The position numbers were made by a program, and so were the translations under genes. This document shows, piece after piece, positions 47,431-55,437 of a stretch of DNA of 64,000 bases. Below the pieces are notes generated by a model. The model saw only the letters and a program-made list of their open reading frames with translations. It made no database searches and was not told the DNA's origin. How positions within the stretch are numbered: the stretch's first letter is position 1; every line of letters begins with the position of its first letter. Source of the DNA: Phycisphaerae bacterium (GTDB lineage Bacteria; Planctomycetota; Phycisphaerae; Phycisphaerales; UBA1924); assembly GCA_016873295.1 (NCBI GenBank), contig VGXM01000013.1:1-64000 (forward strand), read 5' to 3'.

Positions 47431-47433
47431 AGT
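47428..47433 (+). promoter_or_regulatory. -10-like box TAGAGT, 8 nt before the membrane protein gene
   Basis: TAGAGT overlaps the stop codon of the DNA methyltransferase and is 8 nt from the next ATG. Confidence 0.33.
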
Positions 47434-47441
47434 TGCCCCGC

Positions 47442-48047
47442 ATGGCCCTCCTCTGGCGCTTCTACCAGCGGCGCCTGGTCAACGTCAACGTGAACATCGT
47501 CGCGGCCGGGCTCCTGGCCCTCGCGCCCACGGTGCTCGTCGTCTACCTGGTCACGACCCTGGGCGGATTCCCCGAGGAGACCGAGACCTACACCCAGAAT
47601 CAGAAGATGCTCGTCGGGGGCATCACCTTCTTCACCGACATCTTCTTCGACGTGGCCATCTACTTCGGGCTGCACTGGCTGGCCAACCACCTCCCGGCCC
47701 GGGCGGCCAGGCCCAGCCACGTGCTGGAGGAGGCGGCCCACCCGGCGTTCCTCAAGGACGACCGCCCGTCGCTGGCGTTCCTCAAGGACGCGACGCAGGT
47801 GCAACTGGAGCGCATGACGCTCTCGCCGGTGTTCTATGTGGCGGCCCTCGGGGCCCAGCACGGTCTGATGCACGCGCATTGGACCCCGTCGGCGGCGACC
47901 GCCGCGGGCTTCGCCACCGCGATCCTGCTCACCCGCCTCATGCACTCGCTGTGGATGCTTCGGCAGGAGCGCCGGCGCAAGACCGCCAGGGCTCTGCGCG
48001 TGCCGCCGCCGGGGAAGCCGGCACGCCGGACCGACGAAGTGGCGTGA
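47442..48047 (+). CDS. Membrane protein of unknown function
   Basis: 201 residues from MALLWRFYQ at 47442. Helices: NIVAAGLLALAPTVLVVYLVTTLGG; MLVGGITFFTDIFFDVAIYFGLHWLA; and two near the C-terminus (MTLSPVFYVAALGAQHGLM; ATAAGFATAILLTRLMHSLWML). A basic tail ends the protein. His residues in AALGAQHGLMHAHW and the helix pattern recall small membrane proteins without known role. Start supported by a TAGAGT box 8 nt upstream. Confidence 0.68.
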   Translation: MALLWRFYQRRLVNVNVNIVAAGLLALAPTVLVVYLVTTLGGFPEETETYTQNQKMLVGGITFFTDIFFDVAIYFGLHWLANHLPARAARPSHVLEEAAHPAFLKDDRPSLAFLKDATQVQLERMTLSPVFYVAALGAQHGLMHAHWTPSAATAAGFATAILLTRLMHSLWMLRQERRRKTARALRVPPPGKPARRTDEVA

Positions 48048-48134
48048 ATCGGGGTGGCGCGATCCCTGCCCGGAGGACGCATGCGTCACGGAGACCCCCA
48101 TGCTTCCCCAGGGCTGGAAGTGTGCAACTCGCGA

Positions 48135-48950
48135 TCAGGAGGCGTGCGGGGGCGGGAGGCGCAGGTACCGGGCCAGCGCGTAGGAGCCGGCGTAGAACGG
48201 GATCGTGTCCAGGGACGCCGCCACGAACTTGAACGCGTACCCGCTCGCGATGAACGCGCCGAGCTGGGCCCACAGCGCCCGGTCCGGCTCGATGGGCAGA
48301 GCCCGGGCGTAGAAGTGCGTGACGAGGATGACGGCGACGGAGTCGACCATCTGGCTCACCATGGTCGACCCGTTGTTCCGCAGCCACAGGTGGCGGTTCC
48401 TCGTCAGGCGCTTCCAGAAGTGGAAGACGTAGACATCGCAGAACTGGGCCGCCAGGTACGCGACCATCGACGCCGCCACGGCCCCGAAGGCCAGGGTCTT
48501 GACCTCGAAGAAGACAGGCAGTCTTCCCGCGGCGTCGCGGACGGGCTCGCCCGTGGCCGGGTCCTGGGGGATCGAGGGCGGCAGCGATGCCCCGAGCCAG
48601 AGCACGCCCATGACGAACAGGTTGAGCACCAGGCCCATCCACACGACCCCCGCCGCCCGGCGCCGGCCGTAGAGCTCGCTGATGAAGTCGGTGCACAGGA
48701 AGGTGATCGGGTACGGCAGCACCCCCACCGCCACGATGAAGGGCACCTCCCGGCCGACGCCGGGGAGCGTGAACGAGAGGTCGAGGAAGCGGGTGATGCC
48801 CAGGATGTTGAGCATCGCCAGCGTGCCCAGGAAGAGCCCGGAGAAGACGAGGAAGACGCCCTCGCGCCGGCGATGCAGCGTCGCCTCGTCCAGCGCGGGC
48901 AGACCCTCGTACCGGTGCTGCCGAGAGGGAAGGGGCGTCTGCTCAATCAC
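48135..48950 (-). CDS. Queuosine-precursor transporter-like (YhhQ/VUT family) protein
   Basis: 271 residues from GTG at 48950; a TTG at 48992 would add 14 residues of poor character. Six membrane helices with the YhhQ blocks VGVLPYPITFLCTDFISELYGRRRA, LAAQFCDVYVFHFWKR and NNGSTMVSQMVDSVAVI. YhhQ imports 7-cyano-7-deazaguanine for queuosine synthesis. The segment PSIPQDPATGEPVRDAAG is an insertion between helices. No queuosine gene is nearby. Divergent from the asparagine synthetase. Confidence 0.85.
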   Translation of the reverse strand: MIEQTPLPSRQHRYEGLPALDEATLHRRREGVFLVFSGLFLGTLAMLNILGITRFLDLSFTLPGVGREVPFIVAVGVLPYPITFLCTDFISELYGRRRAAGVVWMGLVLNLFVMGVLWLGASLPPSIPQDPATGEPVRDAAGRLPVFFEVKTLAFGAVAASMVAYLAAQFCDVYVFHFWKRLTRNRHLWLRNNGSTMVSQMVDSVAVILVTHFYARALPIEPDRALWAQLGAFIASGYAFKFVAASLDTIPFYAGSYALARYLRLPPPHAS

Positions 48951-48999
48951 GCGTGGGCTCGGGTGCGGGCGGGCCGGGGCAGGATACCGCAACGCGGTT

Positions 49000-49005
49000 T
49001 ATCAT
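49000..49005 (+). promoter_or_regulatory. -10-like box TATCAT, 8 nt before asnB
   Basis: TATCAT matches TATAAT at five of six positions and is 8 nt from the ATG. No Shine-Dalgarno. Confidence 0.4.
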
Positions 49006-49013
49006 CGCCGCCG

Positions 49014-51059
49014 ATGTGTGGCATCGCCGGAATCCTGCGCGTGCACCGGGGGCCGCCGCCGCCCGTCGCGGCCTCCATCCCTGAGGGGTGGCTCGACATT
49101 CTCGACGAAGGGATCCGGCATCGCGGCCCGGACGGGCACGGGCGCTTCCGCGACCGCGTCGTCCGGGCCGACGGCGCGACCGTGGACGTGGCGCTCGTGC
49201 ACCGGCGCCTGGCGGTCATCGACCCGGAGACGGGGCAGCAGCCGATGGTGAGCGCGCGGGGGCCGGGGGACCCCGGTCAACCCCGGTCCGGGTGCGTCGC
49301 CGTGGTCTTCAACGGGTGCATCTACAACCACCGCGACCTGCGGGCAGAGCTGGCGGCCGTGGGGCACCGGTTCCGGACCGACCACAGCGACACCGAGGTG
49401 CTCATCCATGGGTGGCGGGAATGGGGGCTCGACCTGCCCCTCCACCTCGACGGCATGTTCGCCGCCGCCATCTGGGACGGAGCGTCGGGCTCGTTGGCGG
49501 CTATCCGCGATCGCTTCGGCGAGAAGCCCTTTTATGACCGCACCGTCGAGGGCGAATCGCTCGACGTGGCCTTCGCCAGTTCCGCCGCGCCGCTGCTCGC
49601 GCTGCCCTGGGCGATGGAGTATCAGGACGACGCCGGGTTGCCGGCGCGCACCATCTGGAGCGCCTGGATCGGAAGCGGGTACGCGCCCCAGGTGCCGCCC
49701 GTCGGGGGACTGGGGACGCTGCCCGCCGGGTCCCTCCAATGGGTGGGTCCGCTCGACCCCGCCACGCGGAGGGCGGTGGTCCGCGGGCGCGAGGCGGAGA
49801 TGCAGGTGGCACGCTGGTGGCTCCCGCCGCCGCGCGCCCATCGGCCCCCCCGCGATCACCTTGAAAGCCTGCTTCGATCGTCGGTGCACGAGCGCCTGGA
49901 AGCGGACGTCCCTGTCGGGTGTTTTCTTTCGGGCGGGATCGATTCGGGGCTCGTTGCGGCCTTCGCGCGCGAGAAGGCCCCGAACCTCGAAGCGTTCACC
50001 GTCCGCATGCCCGACCCTCGTTTCGACGAGACGGACGCGGCCGCCGCCACCGCGCGGCACCTCGGCCTCCGTCACACGGCGTTGCATTGCGACGCCCGCC
50101 CCGCGGAAGACGTCGTCGATCTGATCCAATCGGTTGGGCTGCCCTACGGCGACTCGTCGCTCCTGCCGACCGCCTGGGTCAGCCGAGCCGCCCGCAACCA
50201 TGTCCGCGTGTGCCTCTCCGGCGACGGCGGGGATGAGATGTTCTGCGGGTACGAGCGCTACCGCGCGGCGACGCTCCTGGGGCTGATGGGCCCCGCGGCC
50301 AAGCTCGCGCGGCTCGCACTCCCCTTGGTCACGCCGGACGGCGATCCGACCAGCCGGCGTACGCGGCGCAGCCGGTTCCTGCACGCCGCGGCCCATGGCG
50401 GCGCTCATGAACTGGCCGACATCTTCCCCCAGCGGATCATGCGCGAGATGTTCCCGGCGCCGGCGCCGGCCCTCGGGGGCCGGGCATTCCGCGTCACGCT
50501 CGGGGTCTTCCACGCCCTCTATGCCCTGACCGCGCCGATCCTCGAACTCCTCTGGCGAGAGGGAGCCCGGCAAGAGGTGTGGTACGACGCCATGTTCTAC
50601 CTGCCCTGCGACCTCATGGCCAAGGTCGACACCGCATCCATGCGCGTGGGGCTGGAGGTTCGCTCGCCCATGCTGGCGGTCGGCCTCTCTTCCGCGGCGC
50701 TCTCCGCCACCATCCCGCACCTGATGCCCCGCGGCCGCCGCAAGGCGCTGCTCCGCGGCATTGCACGCCGATACCTGCCCCGCGAGACCGTCGACCGCCC
50801 CAAGATGGGCTTCGCCATCCCCGTCGGCGAGTGGTTCCGCTCCGACTTCGGCGGCATGAGGCAACTGCTCCTGGACCACCTGCACTCAACCGAACCCTTC
50901 GGCCCCCCCTCCCTGGGCCTCGACCTCGACATGTCCGTCGTCCGCCGACTCCTCGACGAGCACATGTCCGCCCGCCGCGACCACTCCCAGCGACTCTACA
51001 TGCTCCTGGTCCTCTCCATCTGGTCCCGCTGGCTCGGACAGGTCCTGCGCCGCGGGTGA
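49014..51059 (+). CDS. asnB: Asparagine synthase (glutamine-hydrolysing)
   Basis: 681 residues. Starts MCGIAGIL: Cys2 is the glutaminase nucleophile of class II amidotransferases. RHRGPDG and NGCIYNHRDLR complete that domain. The synthetase half has the PP-loop SGGIDSGL (near 305), then YGDSSLLPT and SGDGGDEMFCGYERY. It makes Asn from Asp, Gln and ATP; members also serve polysaccharide or antibiotic clusters. Longer than E. coli AsnB (554), with an insert near 215-285. With ugd nearby, an envelope-polymer role is possible but unproven. Confidence 0.88.
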   Translation: MCGIAGILRVHRGPPPPVAASIPEGWLDILDEGIRHRGPDGHGRFRDRVVRADGATVDVALVHRRLAVIDPETGQQPMVSARGPGDPGQPRSGCVAVVFNGCIYNHRDLRAELAAVGHRFRTDHSDTEVLIHGWREWGLDLPLHLDGMFAAAIWDGASGSLAAIRDRFGEKPFYDRTVEGESLDVAFASSAAPLLALPWAMEYQDDAGLPARTIWSAWIGSGYAPQVPPVGGLGTLPAGSLQWVGPLDPATRRAVVRGREAEMQVARWWLPPPRAHRPPRDHLESLLRSSVHERLEADVPVGCFLSGGIDSGLVAAFAREKAPNLEAFTVRMPDPRFDETDAAAATARHLGLRHTALHCDARPAEDVVDLIQSVGLPYGDSSLLPTAWVSRAARNHVRVCLSGDGGDEMFCGYERYRAATLLGLMGPAAKLARLALPLVTPDGDPTSRRTRRSRFLHAAAHGGAHELADIFPQRIMREMFPAPAPALGGRAFRVTLGVFHALYALTAPILELLWREGARQEVWYDAMFYLPCDLMAKVDTASMRVGLEVRSPMLAVGLSSAALSATIPHLMPRGRRKALLRGIARRYLPRETVDRPKMGFAIPVGEWFRSDFGGMRQLLLDHLHSTEPFGPPSLGLDLDMSVVRRLLDEHMSARRDHSQRLYMLLVLSIWSRWLGQVLRRG

Positions 51060-51118
51060 TGAACCGGACTCGTCGCGCCGGCTCGATCCGCCCCCACCTC
51101 CCGACCGCGAGGTACGTA

Positions 51119-51148
51119 CCACCGGGATCGGCTCCGCGATCTCGGTGC
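51119..51148. repeat. Dispersed palindrome, copy A
   Basis: CACCGGGATCG, loop GCTCCG, CGATCTCGGTG: an 11-bp stem with one mismatch. Same core as copies at 51218 and 51703; no long flank shared on the left. Confidence 0.7.
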
Positions 51149-51185
51149 CTGGCGACGCGCGCGTCCGTCCCTGACGCGCGGCGGG

Positions 51186-51248
51186 CGCACGCGCCACCAG
51201 GCCCGCGACTTGCCGTGCCACCGAGATCGGCTCTGCGATCTCGGTGCC
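51186..51248. repeat. 63-bp dispersed repeat with palindrome, copy B
   Basis: About 32 bp of shared flank (starting GCACGCGCCACCAGGCCCG) followed by a perfect 11-bp palindrome CACCGAGATCG/CGATCTCGGTG. It repeats at 51672-51733 with few substitutions. Confidence 0.75.
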
Positions 51249-51397
51249 TCTCGTCGCCGCCGACGCTGATTCGACCACCGGTCCCTTCCTCCCCGTCAGG
51301 GCGGCGTTGAGGTTCAGGCCGGCCGTCCACCGTCCGTGCAGACAGCGGAATGCGACACCCGGGGCGTCGCGCCCCGAGTGCCGCGGATCAAGTCAAG

Positions 51398-51568
51398 TCA
51401 CCTGCCGCCCGGCGGAGCGTTCGTCCTACCACCGCCAGACGCGTTGCCGGTGGTGCTCGGAGGCCCAGCGGGCCCCTTGGCACCACCGCCACCGCCATTC
51501 CCACCACCACCGCCGCCACCCTTGGGGCCACCACCACCGCCCTTGCCGCCGCCACCTTTGCCACTCAT
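51398..51568 (-). CDS. Glycine-rich small protein
   Basis: 56 residues beginning MSGKGGGGKGGGGGP, with Lys at intervals in the Gly run and the tail KGPAGPPSTTGNASGGG. AAGGAG lies 8 nt before the ATG on the minus strand, which argues that it is expressed. No hydrophobic segment. Two repeat copies lie downstream and one upstream. Function unknown; the composition suggests an unstructured, nucleic-acid- or surface-associated peptide. The opposite-strand Pro-rich frame (51336-51656) is its mirror. Confidence 0.55.
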   Translation of the reverse strand: MSGKGGGGKGGGGGPKGGGGGGGNGGGGGAKGPAGPPSTTGNASGGGRTNAPPGGR

Positions 51569-51671
51569 GCGCTGCTCTCCTTATTCGACCTGCGCCCGCA
51601 CGGAAGGACCATCCTCTCGTGCCGGCAACTCGCCGACGTTCGACGCGCAAGCGTGACCGAGGTTCCAAAGG

Positions 51672-51733
51672 GCACGCGCCACCAGGCCCGCGACTTGCCG
51701 TACCACCGGGATCGGCTCCGCGATCTCGGTGCC
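51672..51733. repeat. 62-bp dispersed repeat with palindrome, copy C
   Basis: Direct repeat of 51186-51248 in the same orientation, with the stem as in copy A. Lies upstream of the Gly-rich ORF and downstream of the Fe-S membrane protein. Confidence 0.75.
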
Positions 51734-51794
51734 AGGCGACGCGCGGCGTTCGCAAGCGCCAACCTCGGTGGCAGGTCCGGCCCGACGATCAGAC

Positions 51795-52874
51795 TCACGC
51801 CCGCGCCAGGCGCGACCCGTCCGCCTCGACGATCGGCTCGACGCCCGCGGCAAACGGCGGGCGGATCGTCCAGGCCCGGCGCCGCGCGGGACGCACCACC
51901 ATCCACCACGCGAAGAACGCCACGGCCGCCGCTTGGAGCGCCACGGGCGTCCAGGCGGGCAGGCCGCCGCTCAGGTCTACGAGCACCCCCTCGCCCGGGT
52001 ACCTGCCGAACCCGATCAGCATGGGCAGGCGGAACCAGTAGTAGCACGACACCGCCGACGCCGCGAACCCGAGCGCCAGGATGGCGCGCCCGCGCATCGG
52101 CGTGACCGAGCGCACGACCAGGTACAGGGCCAGCGTCACGACCAACCCGCCGAAGGGCCATGCGTACGCATCCGCCAGCCCCGCGGCGCTGGTCCCTGTC
52201 CCATCCGACACCTGGAACCAGCCCCACACGTAGCCCGGGAACCCGCCGACGAGCATCGTCCCCATGATGGCGTGCGCCGTCGTGCCCGGAGCGATGAGCG
52301 GAGTCATGTTCGGCGTCGAGTCAGGGCACACCGCCGAACAGCGGTGGCACTGGGTGCAATGGGCGTTGGGCGGCGAGATCGCCGGCCTGGCGCCGTACAG
52401 CTTCTCGACCGGGTGCACGGGGCAGATGCCCGAACACCACCCGCTCTTCCACTCGAACGCGAGCCCCATGCCCACCGCGAGCAATCCCACGCCGACCAGG
52501 ATCGCCCCCGTGAGCGGGCCCTCGGTGTTCAGGGCCGCATGCCGCAGCGGCACGATCGCCAGGAGCAGCACCAGCCCCGTGAGGGCCAGCCAGCCCTGCA
52601 TGGGCACCGACAGCCTCCGTCGCGCCGACCACCCCATGTGCCGGGGGAACAGCGCCGCCGAGCCCAGTGGGCAGACATTGCGCCACAGCCCCGGCGCCAC
52701 GACCAGGAGCGCCGGCGCCACAGGCACCAGCACGTTCCAGAGCGCCGTCAGCCCCACCCGCGGTCGGTGGAACAGCGCCAGCACAATCCCCGCACCGACA
52801 CAGAACACCGCGGCCTGCGCGATCCGCCAGCACAAACGCCTCCGGGGAATGAGCAAAGGGAGCGACACGCCCAC
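51795..52874 (-). CDS. Membrane-bound 4Fe-4S protein, NapH/NosR-like
   Basis: 359 residues. AAGGAG sits 7 nt before GTG at 52874, so I prefer this start over GTG 52901. At least seven membrane helices. Three Cys clusters: WRNVCPLGSAALF, WCSGICPVHPVEKLYG, and a ferredoxin-like HCTQCHRCSAVCP. The CPLG/CPV pairs are typical of NapH/NosR/RdxA-type electron-transfer proteins between quinol and periplasmic acceptors. Only the C-x2-C-x3-CP set is visible in the last block, with no second full ferredoxin motif. No nap or nos gene is beside it. Confidence 0.78.
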   Translation of the reverse strand: MGVSLPLLIPRRRLCWRIAQAAVFCVGAGIVLALFHRPRVGLTALWNVLVPVAPALLVVAPGLWRNVCPLGSAALFPRHMGWSARRRLSVPMQGWLALTGLVLLLAIVPLRHAALNTEGPLTGAILVGVGLLAVGMGLAFEWKSGWCSGICPVHPVEKLYGARPAISPPNAHCTQCHRCSAVCPDSTPNMTPLIAPGTTAHAIMGTMLVGGFPGYVWGWFQVSDGTGTSAAGLADAYAWPFGGLVVTLALYLVVRSVTPMRGRAILALGFAASAVSCYYWFRLPMLIGFGRYPGEGVLVDLSGGLPAWTPVALQAAAVAFFAWWMVVRPARRRAWTIRPPFAAGVEPIVEADGSRLARA

Positions 52875-53137
52875 GGGGATACTCCTTGGATCCACCGTCA
52901 CCCGACAATAAACGACTGGATCGTCCGGATATTGCAGGGGTCTGAAGCGACGAGCGCACGGAAGCTCGTGTTAGGGCGCGGCGTCTCGGGCCCATTCGAC
53001 CGAACAGACCCGATGGGCGGACCCCGTGGGTCCGTCGCGCGTTATCATGCGCGCCGTCCCCGTCCCGAGGTTGGGCCCCAGGGATGGGCGGTGGCGCGGG
53101 CGCCGACGATTTGAAGGACCACCCCTGGATCTGGCCG
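52875..53137. other. Divergent gap between the Fe-S protein and the amidase
   Basis: 263 bp with no gene seen. TTATCAT near 53043 could be a -10 for the amidase with a ~90-nt leader, but it has no -35. Confidence 0.35.
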
Positions 53138-53905
53138 ATGATGGATGCGGTGGACCATCAACCGACCCGGCGAAACCTCCTGACAGGCGGGCTGTTCGCC
53201 GCCGGTTCGCTCGTCCTGTGGGGCTGCGGCGGCAAGCAGGTCGCCCGCGGCACGCCCGGCGTCCTGTGGCCCGACGAGCGGGCCCTGCCGACCCCGCGGG
53301 GGCCCATGGTGCCCTTGGGCGCCAACTCGCCGACCGCCGCATCCAGCATCACCGGCCCGGCGGCCGGTCCCAGCCCGCGGGTCGCCGGGGTCATGCCCCG
53401 CTCGAGCTGGACCAGCGCCCAACCGATCCTCCGGCTCGCCGACCCGATGGGGTCGATCTCGCGGGTCACGGTGCACCACGACGGCATGCCGCCCGTGACC
53501 CTCCGGTCGCAGGCGGAGGTCGCGCGACGGATCGAGCAGATCCGCAAGGCCCACGTCACGGGGCGGGGCTGGGCGGACATCGGGTACCACTACGTCATCG
53601 ACCCCACCGGGCGCGTCTGGGAGGGGCGGCCCCTCCGCCTCCAGGGCGCCCACGTCCAGGACAACAACCCGGGGAACATGGGCGTGCTGGTCATGGGCAA
53701 CTTCGACGAGCAGTCGCCGACGTCGGCCGCCCGCGAGGCCCTCGACGCGTTCCTCGCCGACCAGGTCATGCGCTACCGCGTGCCCGTGAGCCGGGTCTAC
53801 ACGCACCAGGAACTCAAGCGCACCGCCTGCCCGGGGCGGAACCTGCAGCGGTACATGCTCGACACGCGCACACGCTCGGGCCGCCTGGGGCGCATGCTCG
53901 CCTGA
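53138..53905 (+). CDS. N-acetylmuramoyl-L-alanine amidase family (Amidase_2) lipoprotein
   Basis: 255 residues from MMDAVDHQPTRRN at 53138; a start at 53084 would move the signal inward. The N-terminus TRRNLLTGGLFAAGSLVLWGC combines a twin-Arg pair with a lipobox, suggesting Tat export and lipidation. Zinc ligands of Amidase_2 are visible: VTVHHDG (first His), YTHQELKRTACPG (second His, Cys) and the WADIGYHYVID block. Cleaves the amide between muramic acid and the stem peptide, or binds peptidoglycan. The linker at 45-95 is Pro/Gly-rich. Confidence 0.87.
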   Translation: MMDAVDHQPTRRNLLTGGLFAAGSLVLWGCGGKQVARGTPGVLWPDERALPTPRGPMVPLGANSPTAASSITGPAAGPSPRVAGVMPRSSWTSAQPILRLADPMGSISRVTVHHDGMPPVTLRSQAEVARRIEQIRKAHVTGRGWADIGYHYVIDPTGRVWEGRPLRLQGAHVQDNNPGNMGVLVMGNFDEQSPTSAAREALDAFLADQVMRYRVPVSRVYTHQELKRTACPGRNLQRYMLDTRTRSGRLGRMLA

Positions 53906-53911
53906 CCGGCC

Positions 53912-54781
53912 TCACCCCTCGTCGGACTCGTCGTCGTCGGCGTCGTGGGTGGCCTGGGCCGGCTCGCCGAAGATCGACGTGCCCACGCGGACGACGTTGG
54001 CGCCCTCGCTGATCGCGACCTCGAAGTCGCCCGACATGCCCATCGAGAGGAGGTTGAACCGTCCCTCGCCGAAGCCCTCGGTGCGGACCTCCTCGAACGC
54101 CTCGCGGCAGCGGGAGAAGTGCGGGCGCGAGTCCTCCGGGTTCTCCGAGTACGGCGCCATGGTCATCAGGCCCCGCACGCGGATGTTCACCATGGTCTCG
54201 ATCTGCTCGATGAGCGGGATCACCGCGGCGAGCGGGCACCCGTGCTTCTGCGGCTCCCCCGAGCAGTTGACCTGGACGAGCACCTCCAGGATCTGGTCGC
54301 GGCGCAGGGCGGCCTGCTGGAGCTCCTCGGCGATCCGAAGCGAGTCGATCGAGTGGATCAGGCGGCACAGCTCCGCCGCCTTGCGCACCTTGTTCCGCTG
54401 CAGGTACCCGATCATGTGCCAGTGGATCGGGCGGGCCTCGGGCGTCGAGCCGACCGACCGCCCCGCCTCCCCCGCCTGCTGCTTGCGGGCCGTGGAGAGC
54501 ACCGACAGGCGGCACACGTACTCGTCGGCGATGGCGGCGTGCTGGATCAGCCGCTGCACGCGGTTCGCCCCCATGTGCCGATGGCCCAGGTCGATCAATC
54601 GACGGATCTGCTCGGGCTCCGCCGTCTTGGTCACCGCGACCAGGATGATGTCGTCGCGCGAGCGACCGCTCCGGGCCGCCGCCCGCGTGATCCGCTCACG
54701 CACCAGCGCGAAGCGCTCGTCGAGCGTCGGTGGGATGGACGAAGCCCCGGCGGTGGGCATGACCGGCCTTGTCGCGCTCAT
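53912..54781 (-). CDS. YggS-family PLP-binding homeostasis protein
   Basis: 289 residues, longer than the usual ~230. AGGAGG 8 nt before the ATG at 54781 supports the start. PLP Lys in LVAVTKT; GANRVQ, WHMIGYLQRNKVRKA, HSIDS, VNCSGEPQKHG, LMTMAPY and LSMGMSGDFEVAISEGANVVRVG follow the family in order. An insertion of about 40 residues lies between GANRVQ and the WHMIG block (LSVLSTARKQQAGEAG), and an acidic tail is extra. Regulates free PLP and amino-acid pools; no enzymatic turnover known. Confidence 0.9.
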   Translation of the reverse strand: MSATRPVMPTAGASSIPPTLDERFALVRERITRAAARSGRSRDDIILVAVTKTAEPEQIRRLIDLGHRHMGANRVQRLIQHAAIADEYVCRLSVLSTARKQQAGEAGRSVGSTPEARPIHWHMIGYLQRNKVRKAAELCRLIHSIDSLRIAEELQQAALRRDQILEVLVQVNCSGEPQKHGCPLAAVIPLIEQIETMVNIRVRGLMTMAPYSENPEDSRPHFSRCREAFEEVRTEGFGEGRFNLLSMGMSGDFEVAISEGANVVRVGTSIFGEPAQATHDADDDESDEG

Positions 54782-54930
54782 GTCCCGTGCCTCCTGCGCG
54801 GGGGGACCCCGACGCTCGCGACCGCTCCCCGGGCGACGGGCGCCAAGACTACGCCCGTAGAATACCCGCGATCCAACCCGCACGCATCCCTCCCGCGGCG
54901 GAAACCCCGCCCCACCCTGGAATCAGCCAC

Positions 54931-55422
54931 ATGCGGAACCCGGGCTTGACACCGCGCAGCGCCCCGATCGGCGTCGGCGACCCCGCCCCCGACTTCGTCC
55001 TCAAGGACCAGAACCGGGCCGACTGGCGCCTCTGCGACGCCCTCCGGAAGGGCGACGTCGTCCTGTGCTTCTTCCCCCTCGCGTTCACGGGCGTGTGCGG
55101 CACGGAGATGAAGTGCGTGAGCGACGAGATGGACAGGTGGCGGTCCAAGGGCGCCCAGGTCGTCGGCGTCTCCTGCGACAGTTTCGCGTCGCTCAAGGCC
55201 TGGGCCGACCAGATGGGCCTCAAGCAGACGCTGCTCGCCGACATGCACCGCGACGTCTGCAAGGCCTACGGGCTGTACTGGGAAGACCTGAACGTCGCCG
55301 CCCGCGGCACCGTCGTGATCGCCCAGTCGCCCGACGGCCAGGGCAAGGTCGAGTGGGCCCAGGCCCGCGAGCCCGCCAAGGCCATGAACTTCGACGAGGT
55401 CCTCGCGTCCGTTGGCGGGTGA
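54931..55422 (+). CDS. Peroxiredoxin (AhpE-like)
   Basis: 163 residues. PxxxTxxC motif in PLAFTGVC puts the peroxidatic Cys at 56; Cys62 (MKCVSDEM) is nearby but its resolving role is uncertain. Order GDPAPDFVLKDQ ... VVGVSCDSF ... LLADMHRDVCKAYGLY fits the AhpE/Prx5-like group of thiol peroxidases reducing H2O2 or organic peroxides. Start MRNPGLTP. TAGAAT near 54856 could be its promoter. It lies 15 bp before gpmI; likely same transcript. Confidence 0.87.
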   Translation: MRNPGLTPRSAPIGVGDPAPDFVLKDQNRADWRLCDALRKGDVVLCFFPLAFTGVCGTEMKCVSDEMDRWRSKGAQVVGVSCDSFASLKAWADQMGLKQTLLADMHRDVCKAYGLYWEDLNVAARGTVVIAQSPDGQGKVEWAQAREPAKAMNFDEVLASVGG

Positions 55423-55437
55423 CAGGCGACCGCACCG

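Larger units (their letters stand above)
51060..51397. other. Intergenic, repeat-bearing region
   Basis: Between convergent asnB and the Gly-rich ORF. Contains two copies of a dispersed palindrome; short frames here are translations of the repeats. No protein gene is supported. Confidence 0.55.

Noticed and set aside
49014-51059. Exosortase-associated amidotransferase
   Set aside because: No exosortase or its cluster genes nearby; general asparagine synthase is the safer call.
51336-51656. Pro-rich plus-strand ORF
   Set aside because: It is the complement of the Gly-rich ORF, which has the ribosome binding site; this frame has none.
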